A DNA stretch of 64,000 nucleotides, taken from assembly GCF_000380645.1 (NCBI RefSeq), contig NZ_AQXZ01000017.1, positions 372,001-436,000 of the forward strand, read 5' to 3'. A model generated the notes under the pieces. It ran no database searches and had not been told where the DNA came from. It saw only the letters and a list, made by a program, of their open reading frames with translations. Every line of letters begins with the position of its first letter. The stretch's first letter is position 1. This DNA is from Smaragdicoccus niigatensis DSM 44881 = NBRC 103563 (GTDB taxonomy: Bacteria; Actinomycetota; Actinomycetes; Mycobacteriales; Mycobacteriaceae). This document shows, piece by piece, positions 1 through 7,603 of this stretch. The position numbers and the translations under genes were made by a program.

Positions 1-193
1 TAAACCGCCATTTCGACTGACGGTGAGCGCTCAACGGTTGCCTCCATTTGTCGTCCCTTTTGGCACTCTGGCGGTTGCTGGTTCGAGTCCAGTCGGGGGA
101 GCGGAAAGTGCCCAAGGCCCGCGTAAGCAGCGGGTTGCGCGGCGGTCCAGGCGTTCCGGACTCTCTTCGCGGAATGCACGACATTGCACACTG
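1..193. other. Non-coding start of window with a tRNA 3'-end-like fragment
   Basis: No convincing gene is seen here. Positions 77-101 look like the 3' end of a tRNA: a T-arm with a GTTCGAGTCC loop followed by an acceptor-like CGGGGGA. The sequence upstream does not supply a matching 5' acceptor strand, D-arm or anticodon stem, so this is not an intact tRNA gene. It could be a degenerate tRNA or the 3' remnant left by integration into a tRNA gene, but no integrase is visible in the window. The short reading frames here are typical false frames of a tRNA-like stretch. Confidence 0.4.
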
Positions 194-215
194 TACAAAC
201 AAGCGTTTGTTTGTA
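194..215. promoter_or_regulatory. 22-bp palindromic operator upstream of the acyl-CoA carboxylase operon
   Basis: Inverted repeat with half-site TACAAACAAGC and the complementary GTTTGTTTGTA; one symmetric position is mismatched. It ends 10 nt before the ATG at 226. A perfect copy of the palindrome lies at 6252-6273 next to the TetR gene at 5527-6180, so this is most likely a second operator for that repressor. The position overlaps the expected promoter or initiation region, consistent with repression. Confidence 0.75.
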
Positions 216-225
216 TGCTGGATGA

Positions 226-1944
226 ATGTTCGACAAGGTGCTTATCGCGAACCGTGGAGAGATCGCGGTGCGGGTGATCCGAGCGTGCCGCAAGCTCGGC
301 GTGACGTCGGTGGCCGTCCATTCGGATGCGGACGCGGATGCTTTACACGTTCGGCTCGCCGATGAGGCCTACCGCCTCCCGGGCAACACCGCCGCGGAGA
401 CGTATCTGAACGTCGACGCGATCATGTCGGCGGTCCGAAGGTCCGGTCCCCAGGCAGTGCATCCCGGCTACGGGTTTCTGTCGGAGAGCACTCTGCTCGC
501 TGATGCGTTGACCGCAGAAGGCCGCACGTTCATTGGCCCGAGTGCAGCCGTCATCGACTCCATGGGAAGCAAGATCACCGCCCGCAAACTCGCCACTGCC
601 GCGGGTGTGCCCAGCGTGCCGGGCGTTGCCGACGCCGTGGTCGGCGCCGACGAAGTGCTCGAGTTCGCCTCGGAGCATGGGTTCCCGATCGCTATCAAGG
701 CGTCCTTCGGTGGCGGTGGCCGCGGAATCCGCGTGGTGCGATATGCCACGGAAGTCGCGGATGCGCTCGAAGCGGCTCAGCGCGAAGCACTCTCGTACTT
801 CGGGCGGGGCGATGTCTTCCTCGAGCGCTACCTCGACCGACCGCGTCACGTCGAAATCCAGATCCTCGCCGACGCCCACGGCAACGCGGTGTGGGTCGGT
901 GACCGTGACTGTTCGGTCCAACGACGTCACCAGAAACTCATCGAGGAAGCACCGGCATCGGTCCTCGACGCGGACCTGCGTGCGCGCATGGGGGAGGCGG
1001 CCGTGGCGCTCGCGCGCGAGGTCGGCTACGTCAACGCCGGCACGGTCGAGTTCCTCGTCGAAGACGACGAGTTCTACTTCCTCGAAATGAACACGCGTCT
1101 GCAGGTCGAGCATCCGGTGACCGAGATGGTGACGGGAATCGACCTGGTCGTCGAGCAACTTCGGATCGCCGCTGGTGAGGCGCTCAACCTGCGGCAGAGC
1201 GACATCGTGACCACCGGTCATGCGATCGAGATCCGGATCAATGCCGAGGACCCGGCCGGGGGACGCTTCATTCCAACACCGGGAACGCTGAAGGAGATCC
1301 GCTGGCCAAGCGGTGCCGGTGTCCGGGTCGACCACGGCTACGAGTCCGGCGACACCGTCAGCGAGTACTACGACGGTCTGGTCGCGAAGCTGATCGTCCA
1401 CGGCCGGGACCGGGCGGACGCGATCGAGCGCACGAAGGCGGCGCTCGACGAATTCTCCGTCACCGGAATCAAGACGACGGTTCCCGCGCAGCGGATGATC
1501 CTCGATCACGAGGATTTCGTCGCCGACCGGCACTACACCCGCTGGCTCGAAGACACCGTCACTCTGCCTGAGGCCTTCCGCATTCCGGCGCAACGTTCGG
1601 TCGTGACCGTCGCGGGGCGGCAGCACTGGATTCCGCGTCACGGAGTCGCTGACCACCGTCCCCCCGGCGCCATGACCGAAAGGCAAGCCCGGGTCGCGGA
1701 TGCGCAGTCCGGCGACGGTACGGTCCGTTCGCCGATGCAGGGGACCGTGGTGAAAGTCCTTGCCACCGTTGGCCAAACCGTCCAAGCCACCGACGTCATC
1801 TGCGTCGTGGAGGCCATGAAGATGGAAAACGTCGTTCGCGCCGACGTCGACGGAACAGTCCGTGCGATCACGGCTTCCGTCGGAGCGACCGTTGCCCCGG
1901 GTGAGACTCTCGCCTTGATTGACCGCAAGGAAGACGCGTCATGA
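226..1944 (+). CDS. Acyl-CoA carboxylase alpha subunit (biotin carboxylase + biotin carrier)
   Basis: 572 aa. The N-terminus (FDKVLIANRGEIAVRV) and central ATP-grasp segments (GGGGRGIRVV, FLEMNTRLQVEHPVTE) are those of biotin carboxylase, and the C-terminal ~75 residues are a biotinyl domain with the EAMKMEN motif, biotinylated lysine K532. The protein would carboxylate its biotin with bicarbonate and ATP and pass the carboxyl group to the carboxyltransferase encoded immediately downstream. It is shorter than most actinobacterial AccA proteins (about 590-670 aa), mainly between the two domains. ATG lies just after the TetR-type palindrome, and the next gene overlaps by ATGA. Substrate class (propionyl-, 3-methylcrotonyl-, geranyl- or another acyl-CoA) cannot be told from the alpha subunit. 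Confidence 0.93.
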   Translation: MFDKVLIANRGEIAVRVIRACRKLGVTSVAVHSDADADALHVRLADEAYRLPGNTAAETYLNVDAIMSAVRRSGPQAVHPGYGFLSESTLLADALTAEGRTFIGPSAAVIDSMGSKITARKLATAAGVPSVPGVADAVVGADEVLEFASEHGFPIAIKASFGGGGRGIRVVRYATEVADALEAAQREALSYFGRGDVFLERYLDRPRHVEIQILADAHGNAVWVGDRDCSVQRRHQKLIEEAPASVLDADLRARMGEAAVALAREVGYVNAGTVEFLVEDDEFYFLEMNTRLQVEHPVTEMVTGIDLVVEQLRIAAGEALNLRQSDIVTTGHAIEIRINAEDPAGGRFIPTPGTLKEIRWPSGAGVRVDHGYESGDTVSEYYDGLVAKLIVHGRDRADAIERTKAALDEFSVTGIKTTVPAQRMILDHEDFVADRHYTRWLEDTVTLPEAFRIPAQRSVVTVAGRQHWIPRHGVADHRPPGAMTERQARVADAQSGDGTVRSPMQGTVVKVLATVGQTVQATDVICVVEAMKMENVVRADVDGTVRAITASVGATVAPGETLALIDRKEDAS

Positions 1945-3488
1945 CATCGACCATGAACCACTCCGTCCACGACGAACTGCTCGCCAGGCTCGACACCGCG
2001 CGTGCCGGCGGGCCAGCGAAGAACCACGAACGGCTCGCTGCGGCCGGCAAATTATTCGTCCGGGACCGCCTGAAGCTGCTGTTCGACGCAGGCACGGATG
2101 TCATCGAGGACGGGCTGCTCGCTCGCCACCTCGAGGACCTGCCGGCGGACGGCGTCGTCACCTGCATCGGCACGGTCGATGGACGACGAGTCTGCGTGAT
2201 CGCCAACGACTTCACCGTCAAGGCGGGTGCCTGGGGCAAGCGCACCTTCGAGAAAATGACCGCGATGCAGCGCCTGGCCGACGAGCTGAGCCTGCCCCTG
2301 GTCTATCTCGTCGATGCCGCGGGTGCGCGCATCGACGAGCAGTTCGAGAGCTATGCCGGGCGCAAGGCGTGGGGCAACATCTTCTACAACCAGATCCAGA
2401 TCTCCGGACGAGTGCCGCAGATCTGCGCGCTGTTCGGGCCGTCACCGGCTGGTTCGGCGTACGTGCCGGCCCTCTGCGACGTGACGATCATGGTGCGCGG
2501 AACCGCGACCGCATACATCGGGTCGCCGCGGGTCGCCGAGATGGTCACTGGCGAGAAGGTCTCGCTGGAGGAAATGGGCGGCGCGGATCTACATTCGCGC
2601 GTATCGGGCTTGTCCGACTTGCTTGCCGAGACCGAAGAAGAGGCGATCGCCGCGGTACGCCTCTACCTGTCGTACCTGCCGCCGTCGTGGGAGGACAAGC
2701 CTCCCGTGATCGAAGGGTGGGATCCGGTTCCGGTCGATGACCTTCGCTCGATCGTTCCCGAGGATCAGGCGACACCGTACGACGTGCACGAACTCATTGA
2801 CGCCATCGTCGACGCGAACACGTTCTTCGAGCACAAGGAACTGTTCGCGCCCGAACTCGTCACCGGCTTTGCCCGGATGGGCGGTAGCCCGGTCGGCATC
2901 GTCGCCAATCAGTCGTCGGTCAAGGCCGGCGTTCTGTTCAGCGACTCGTCCGACAAAGCGGCGCGCTTCATCTGGATGTGCAACGCCTACAACGTTCCGC
3001 TGCTGTTCCTCGTCGACGTGCCGGGTTACATGCTCGGCACCGTTGCCGAACGAGAAGGCATCATCCGGCACGGAGCCAAGATGCTGTACGCGGTCGCGGA
3101 GTCGACCGTTCCGCGCATCGCAGTGCTAGTCCGTAAGGCCTACGGCGGCGGCTACCTCGGGATGTCGGGCAGTCCAATGAACCCCGATGCGGTGATCGCG
3201 CTGCCGACCGCGAAGCCCGCGCTGCTCGGCCCCGAGGGTGCGATCAACGGCATTTACTACAACAAGGTCATGGCGATCGAGGACCTCGACGTACGTGCGA
3301 AGTACATCGACGATCTGCGTGCCGAGTACGACAAGAAAATCGACGTCTTCCAGATCGCAAACGAGAACGCGGTGGAAGCCGTGGTCCCGGTCGAAGACCT
3401 GCGGCACGAGCTCATCGCCCGCTTTGCGCTGTACCGCGGGCGTCGCAAGCACGTTTCCCCACGCCGCAATGGCGTCTACCCCGTCTGA
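1941..3488 (+). CDS. Acyl-CoA carboxylase beta subunit (carboxyltransferase)
   Basis: 515 aa, carboxyltransferase family (AccD/PccB/MccB type) with both crotonase-like halves. The oxyanion-type glycine motifs are visible: SGRVPQICALFGPSPAGSAY in the N-half and KAYGGGYLGMSGSPMNPD in the C-half, plus the acyl-CoA pocket segment around VDVPGYMLG. It transfers CO2 from carboxybiotin to an acyl-CoA. ATGA overlap with the alpha subunit implies translational coupling and a fixed complex. Followed by an acyl-CoA dehydrogenase and an FAH-family gene, which suggests a dedicated degradation branch such as carboxylation of a branched enoyl-CoA rather than fatty acid synthesis; that is an inference. Confidence 0.92.
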   Translation: MTSTMNHSVHDELLARLDTARAGGPAKNHERLAAAGKLFVRDRLKLLFDAGTDVIEDGLLARHLEDLPADGVVTCIGTVDGRRVCVIANDFTVKAGAWGKRTFEKMTAMQRLADELSLPLVYLVDAAGARIDEQFESYAGRKAWGNIFYNQIQISGRVPQICALFGPSPAGSAYVPALCDVTIMVRGTATAYIGSPRVAEMVTGEKVSLEEMGGADLHSRVSGLSDLLAETEEEAIAAVRLYLSYLPPSWEDKPPVIEGWDPVPVDDLRSIVPEDQATPYDVHELIDAIVDANTFFEHKELFAPELVTGFARMGGSPVGIVANQSSVKAGVLFSDSSDKAARFIWMCNAYNVPLLFLVDVPGYMLGTVAEREGIIRHGAKMLYAVAESTVPRIAVLVRKAYGGGYLGMSGSPMNPDAVIALPTAKPALLGPEGAINGIYYNKVMAIEDLDVRAKYIDDLRAEYDKKIDVFQIANENAVEAVVPVEDLRHELIARFALYRGRRKHVSPRRNGVYPV

Positions 3489-3504
3489 ATGTGCAGGAGA
3501 CACA

Positions 3505-4701
3505 ATGGCTTTGGAAGTGACCGACGCAATCGGCCGGAACGCTGATCCGCTTGCGGAGTCGCCGGAACAGCTCGAACTGCGGGCGATGATCCGATCCGTC
3601 ATCGAGGCCGCAGCACCGGTGGACCGCACCCTCGAACTCGACGATCGCGAAGAGTTCGACGAGGTGTTGCACAAGCGCCTGGCTGAACTCGGCATCATGT
3701 CGATCGGGGCGCCCGAGTCCGACGGCGGGATGGGTGACATTCGCGAGCAGGCGACCGTCGTCGAAGAACTGGCCGCCGGCCCCACGTCGATGGCCATCAA
3801 CATGGTCGTGCACTACATGGGTGTGGAGGTGTTCAGCAGCCACGGTTCACCGGCACACAAGGCGCAATGGTTAGGCCGGCTGCTGTCCGGCGACGCGAAG
3901 TTCTCGTTTGCTTTGAGCGAGCCGGGCGCAGGCACCGACATCGCGCGCGGGATGCGCACATCGGCACGGAACGTCGACGGCTCGTGGGTCATCAACGGGC
4001 AGAAGACCTGGATCTCGGGAGCGACCCACGCTGACGTCTTCCTCGTTGTCGCGCGGACGGCCCCGATACAACGGTCCGCGGTCGAAGGCGTCACGATGTT
4101 CGTCATGCCCGCTGATACGCCGGGAATCTCGGTGCGCGAGTTGCCGACGGTCGCGGTCCATGGCTTGTCGACGTGTGAGGTGTTCTTCGACAACGTCACG
4201 GTCCCGGAGTCGGCGGTGATGGGAGAAGTGCATCAAGGTTTCCGCATGCTGTTCGGCACGCTCAACCGAGAACGGATCAACGCGGCGGCAGGATCGATCG
4301 GCGCCGCGCGCGGAGCACTCGAGTATGCGGTGAACTACGCGAACGAGCGGCAGGCATTCGGACGTAGCATCGGTGCGTTTCAGGCGGTCCAGCACCGACT
4401 GGTGGACGGTGCGCTGGCGATTGAAAGTGCGCGGGGATTGGTTGCCCGAGCCGCGGCTGTGGAAGCGGCCGGCGGACGCGCCGACATACTTTCGTCGATG
4501 GCCAAAGTCGCCGCGTCGGAGGCCGCGGTGAAGGTGACCACCGATGGGATGGAGATCCTGGGTGGCGCCGGCTTCAGTCGGGAGATCCCGATGCAGCGCT
4601 GGTTCCGCGACGTGCGGCTGTGGGTCTTCGCTCCGCTGGCCAACGACATGGTGCGCAACAACCTCGGCACCACCCTGCTCGGTCTGCCAAAGGCGTTCTG
4701 A
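3505..4701 (+). CDS. Acyl-CoA dehydrogenase
   Basis: 398 aa from the ATG at 3505, which has an AGGAGA ribosome site; the longer open frame upstream overlaps the carboxylase and is rejected. FAD-dependent alpha,beta-dehydrogenation of an acyl-CoA: N-terminal helical domain, the SEPGAGTDI and WVINGQKTWISGA flavin motifs, and C-terminal RQAFGRSIGAFQAVQHRLVD. The usual C-terminal catalytic Glu position is occupied by other residues (RDVRLWVFAP), while E256 in LNRERI aligns with the catalytic Glu of isovaleryl-CoA and long-chain acyl-CoA dehydrogenases. Third gene of the carboxylase operon, 16 nt after it. Confidence 0.9.
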   Translation: MALEVTDAIGRNADPLAESPEQLELRAMIRSVIEAAAPVDRTLELDDREEFDEVLHKRLAELGIMSIGAPESDGGMGDIREQATVVEELAAGPTSMAINMVVHYMGVEVFSSHGSPAHKAQWLGRLLSGDAKFSFALSEPGAGTDIARGMRTSARNVDGSWVINGQKTWISGATHADVFLVVARTAPIQRSAVEGVTMFVMPADTPGISVRELPTVAVHGLSTCEVFFDNVTVPESAVMGEVHQGFRMLFGTLNRERINAAAGSIGAARGALEYAVNYANERQAFGRSIGAFQAVQHRLVDGALAIESARGLVARAAAVEAAGGRADILSSMAKVAASEAAVKVTTDGMEILGGAGFSREIPMQRWFRDVRLWVFAPLANDMVRNNLGTTLLGLPKAF

Positions 4702-4703
4702 CG

Positions 4704-5576
4704 ATGAAGCTCGTGACGTTCCGCCTACAGGACAAGGTGTCGTGGGGCGCGGTAGAGGGCGATGCCATCATCGAATTCGGCAGGGGATTGGAGCCTGCGT
4801 ACTCGATCGTCGATGCGCTCGCGTTCGGGACTGCGGAGATCGAGGAGTGGTACTCCAAAGGCGTGGCAACGATTCCCCTTGAGTCCGTGGAGCTCCTGCC
4901 GCCGATTCCGTCACCCGGAAAGATCCTGTGTATCGGCCTGAACTACGCCGACCATCAGCGAGAGATGAAGCGCGAGCGCGCGCCGCGGCCCACGGTCTTT
5001 GCGCGCTTCGCGGACACGGTTGTCGGCGCGGGGGAGCCGTTGATCGCGCCAGAAGTAAGCGAATCGTTCGACTATGAGGGTGAGCTCGCCGTCGTCATCG
5101 GCCGCAGCGGACGTCACGTTCCCGTGGACCGTGCACTCGAGATGGTGGCCGGCTACACGTTGTTCAACGACGGATCCATCCGCGACTACCAGCGGCACAG
5201 CACCCAATTCACCCCCGGCAAGAATTTCCCGCGCAGTGGAGCTATGGGGCCTTGGCTGGTGACGCCTGACGAACTCGAAAGTGGCTTCGAGACAAGGGTT
5301 CTCACAACAAGGCTCAACGGTGCCGTGGTCCAGCAGGCCCCTCTTGCCGACATGCTCTATTCGGTGGCCGAGCTCATTGCGTACTGCTCCGAGTGGACCG
5401 AGCTGCGGCCGGGCGATGTCATCGCAACCGGAACGCCTGGTGGCGTCGGTACCGCACGCACGCCGCAACTCTGGATGCGTCCTGGCGACACTGTCGAGGT
5501 CGAGCTGCCTGGAATTGGCCTACTCGTCAATCCTGTTGTCGCGGAGGTCCGGCAAGCGGCGCATACATCCTGGTGA
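4704..5576 (+). CDS. Fumarylacetoacetate hydrolase family protein
   Basis: 290 aa from the ATG at 4704, 2 nt after the dehydrogenase stop. FAH-fold enzyme of the acylpyruvase / 2-hydroxyhepta-2,4-dienedioate isomerase group. The core begins at KILCIGLNYADH (about residue 73), and the metal-binding carboxylates are visible as E125 and E127 (DYEGELAVVIG) and D156 (NDGSIRDYQ). Such enzymes hydrolyse or isomerise 2,4-dioxo or 2-oxo-enoic acids with Mg2+. The role beside a carboxylase is not obvious; it may cleave a C-C bond of a carboxylated intermediate. Its 3' end overlaps the convergent TetR gene by 50 nt. Confidence 0.85.
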   Translation: MKLVTFRLQDKVSWGAVEGDAIIEFGRGLEPAYSIVDALAFGTAEIEEWYSKGVATIPLESVELLPPIPSPGKILCIGLNYADHQREMKRERAPRPTVFARFADTVVGAGEPLIAPEVSESFDYEGELAVVIGRSGRHVPVDRALEMVAGYTLFNDGSIRDYQRHSTQFTPGKNFPRSGAMGPWLVTPDELESGFETRVLTTRLNGAVVQQAPLADMLYSVAELIAYCSEWTELRPGDVIATGTPGGVGTARTPQLWMRPGDTVEVELPGIGLLVNPVVAEVRQAAHTSW

Positions 5577-6180
5577 GAGTATCGGCGACCTCGTCGAGAC
5601 TGAGGTCGCCACCCTCGCGGTACCAGGTGGAAACGTGTGCGCTGATGGCGATGCAGGCATATGCCGCCATTCGCACATCAGGAATGTCGAGGCCGGTCGC
5701 GGCACATTCCCGCAGGACGGCGGTCAGTCGGTCTTCATAGGCGTCACGAAGGGCCTGAATTTGGACCCGGTAATCGGCCGGCAGGGACCGCAGCTCGGTG
5801 TTGCCGATGACCGATCGCCGGATGTTCTCGCCGTAGTACCTGATGGTCGTCTTCATGAGCGCTTCGAGCCGGCGAACGGGATCGTTGATCCCCTCGACCG
5901 CTTCATCGACCGCGGTGAGCACGCCGTCCATCGCACTCTTCATGATCGCGAAGAGCAAAGCTTCCTTGGAGGCGATGTGGTTGTACAGGCTGCCGACGGT
6001 GAGGTCGACGGTATCGGCGATGTCGCGCAGGCTCGTCCCGCCGTACCCGCGCTCGAAAAAGAGGTCTTCAGCAGCACGGTAGATGGCATCGGACGTGCTC
6101 CCGGCCGGGCCGCGGGACTTGCCACGCGAACGGCCGCGGGAGGAGCGCGCATCAGTCGCGCTTTCGACGTCTTGCGACAT
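5527..6180 (-). CDS. TetR family transcriptional regulator
   Basis: 217 aa. N-terminal TetR helix-turn-helix at about residues 30-75 (FFERGYGGTSLRDIADTVDLTVGSLYNHIASKEALL) preceded by a basic tail; the C-terminal part is a ligand-binding domain of the kind seen in acyl-CoA-sensing regulators. It is divergent from the cupin gene at 6285, and the 104-bp gap holds a perfect 22-bp palindrome whose near-copy precedes the carboxylase operon. The simplest model is a repressor of both transcription units and of itself, released by a pathway CoA thioester. The ligand is inferred from context only. Confidence 0.9.
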   Translation of the reverse strand: MSQDVESATDARSSRGRSRGKSRGPAGSTSDAIYRAAEDLFFERGYGGTSLRDIADTVDLTVGSLYNHIASKEALLFAIMKSAMDGVLTAVDEAVEGINDPVRRLEALMKTTIRYYGENIRRSVIGNTELRSLPADYRVQIQALRDAYEDRLTAVLRECAATGLDIPDVRMAAYACIAISAHVSTWYREGGDLSLDEVADTLTRMYAPLAGPPRQQD

Positions 6181-6251
6181 GCCTGGTCCCTTCCCTTGGT
6201 TCGGTCATCCTACGCATCGACTGTTGCTTCGCAGAACGTTTACAAGTATTC

Positions 6252-6273
6252 TACAAACAAACGTTTGTTTGTA
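6252..6273. promoter_or_regulatory. Perfect 22-bp palindromic operator (TetR site)
   Basis: Half-site TACAAACAAAC followed directly by its exact complement GTTTGTTTGTA, 11 bp each, in the divergent region between the TetR gene (start 6180) and the cupin gene (start 6285). It ends just before the AGGAG ribosome site of the cupin gene. A copy with one mismatched pair is at 194-215. Confidence 0.85.
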
Positions 6274-6284
6274 CAGGAGTTGAC

Positions 6285-6716
6285 ATGACCGCACAGGTTC
6301 AAGCCCGTCCCGTCGTCACGAAATGCGGGGAAGAGCACCAGGGCACCGCACAGTCCGGTGGAGCGCACCGCGTGTCGGGCGTGAGCATCGCCCACACGCC
6401 GGCCACGAAGATCTGGTTCGGAAAGGTGTCCAACGAGCCTGGATTTCGGTCGCTCCCGCACCACCACGGTGAGGCCGAGACCGGCGGATATGTGCTCAAG
6501 GGAATCGCTCGCATCTACTTCGGCGAGAACTACTCCGAGTACGTCGACATGAGCGAGGGCGACTGGGTATTCGTGCCGCCGTTCATGCCGCACGTCGAGG
6601 TCAATATGTCGACGACCGACGAGCTCATCTGGCTGACCACTCGTACGCCGGAGAACATCGTCGTCAATCTCGACGACGTCGACGACAGCGTTCTCGTCGG
6701 ATATCGACGCGCATGA
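6285..6716 (+). CDS. Cupin domain protein
   Basis: 143 aa single-domain cupin. Motif 1 is visible as LPHHHGEAETGGYVLKG (about residues 64-80), with histidines and a glutamate as metal ligands, and motif 2 as GDWVFVPPFMPHVEVN (about 93-108). It could be a small dioxygenase, isomerase or sensor; substrate unknown. AGGAG at 6276-6280 precedes the ATG. First gene of a two-gene unit with the LLM oxidoreductase (ATGA overlap), directly downstream of the TetR palindrome, so probably co-regulated with the carboxylase operon. Confidence 0.85.
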   Translation: MTAQVQARPVVTKCGEEHQGTAQSGGAHRVSGVSIAHTPATKIWFGKVSNEPGFRSLPHHHGEAETGGYVLKGIARIYFGENYSEYVDMSEGDWVFVPPFMPHVEVNMSTTDELIWLTTRTPENIVVNLDDVDDSVLVGYRRA

Positions 6717-7603
6717 GCGTCCACCTCGGGGTTCATCTGCCCTACCGTGAGCCCTGGGGCGAGCTCGACTTCGCGGGAATGGTCGCGCTGGCCGAACAGT
6801 ACGAATTCGAGAGCGCGTGGGTTCCGGACCACACCGTCCTGGCCGAGAAGACCAATTCGCTCTACCCGTTCAGTGACACCGGCCAGTTCATCAGCCCGCC
6901 CGACGAGGACTGGTACGACTGGGTTGTTCTGTTGTCGTATCTGGCTGGACTGACCTCGACCATTCGACTCGGCGTGGCCGTCGCCATCTTGGCCCATCGT
7001 CACCCGGTGACCGTCGGCAAGCAGATCGCCACGATCGACCGCCTCTCCGGTGGCCGCGTGTCGCTGGGTATTGGTGCCGGCTGGCTGGCAGAGGAGTTCG
7101 AGGCGCTGGGCGTCCCGTTCGATGAGCGCGGAAAGCGTACTGACGCAGGTATCGCACTTCTTCGCGAGGTCTGGACTGGTGCACCCGCGGCCGGCGATTA
7201 CGGGCCGTACCGTATTCCGGAAGGCATCCGCAGTCACCCGACGCCGTTCCAGAACCCGGTCCCGGTCCTCGTCGGCGGAGAGTCGCCAGCCGCCATCAGG
7301 CGCGCGGTCGCAGCCGGCGGCTGGTTCGGCACCTCGGCCGGGGGAACGATGTCTCCGGCACACTTGGAGTCGGTTGTTCAACGCTTGCGCGCGAAGGCCG
7401 AGGCCACCGGAAAAGATCCCGATGGCCTCGACGTCACTTTGCGGGTCGCTGCTCCCGGTCGCCAGGTCGGTACCGCCGAATACACGCAGTATCTGCGTGA
7501 ACTCGTGTCAGCCGGCGCGACTCGACTGACCTTCGACGTCAACTGGGCGGTCGCAGAGCGTGCCGAAATCGTGCTCAAGCAACTGGCTCAATTGGAGCTC
7601 TAG
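6713..7603 (+). CDS. LLM class (F420-dependent type) oxidoreductase
   Basis: 296 aa, luciferase-like TIM-barrel. Typical segments: VHLGVHLPYREPWGELDFAGMV at the N-terminus, TSTIRLGVAVAILAHRHPVTVGKQIATIDRLSGGR in the middle and GIGAGWLAEEF shortly after. Members of this group use F420H2 or FMN to reduce or oxidise carbonyl and alkene groups. Overlaps the cupin gene by ATGA. Its stop overlaps the stop of the convergent P450 in a shared CTAG. The cofactor is inferred from the mycobacterial-type family; the sequence alone does not prove F420. Confidence 0.85.
   Translation: MSVHLGVHLPYREPWGELDFAGMVALAEQYEFESAWVPDHTVLAEKTNSLYPFSDTGQFISPPDEDWYDWVVLLSYLAGLTSTIRLGVAVAILAHRHPVTVGKQIATIDRLSGGRVSLGIGAGWLAEEFEALGVPFDERGKRTDAGIALLREVWTGAPAAGDYGPYRIPEGIRSHPTPFQNPVPVLVGGESPAAIRRAVAAGGWFGTSAGGTMSPAHLESVVQRLRAKAEATGKDPDGLDVTLRVAAPGRQVGTAEYTQYLRELVSAGATRLTFDVNWAVAERAEIVLKQLAQLEL

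Noticed and set aside
1-101. Complete tRNA gene
   Set aside because: Only the T-arm and 3' acceptor strand fit; no complementary 5' acceptor strand or anticodon stem can be formed.
343-1785. 480-aa frame on the - strand
   Set aside because: Fully antisense to the biotin carboxylase gene, which carries clear domain motifs; composition is that of a shadow frame in GC-rich DNA.
3238-3504. N-terminal extension of the first acyl-CoA dehydrogenase
   Set aside because: Overlaps the end of the carboxyltransferase gene; the ATG at 3505 has a good ribosome site and starts at the usual place for the family.
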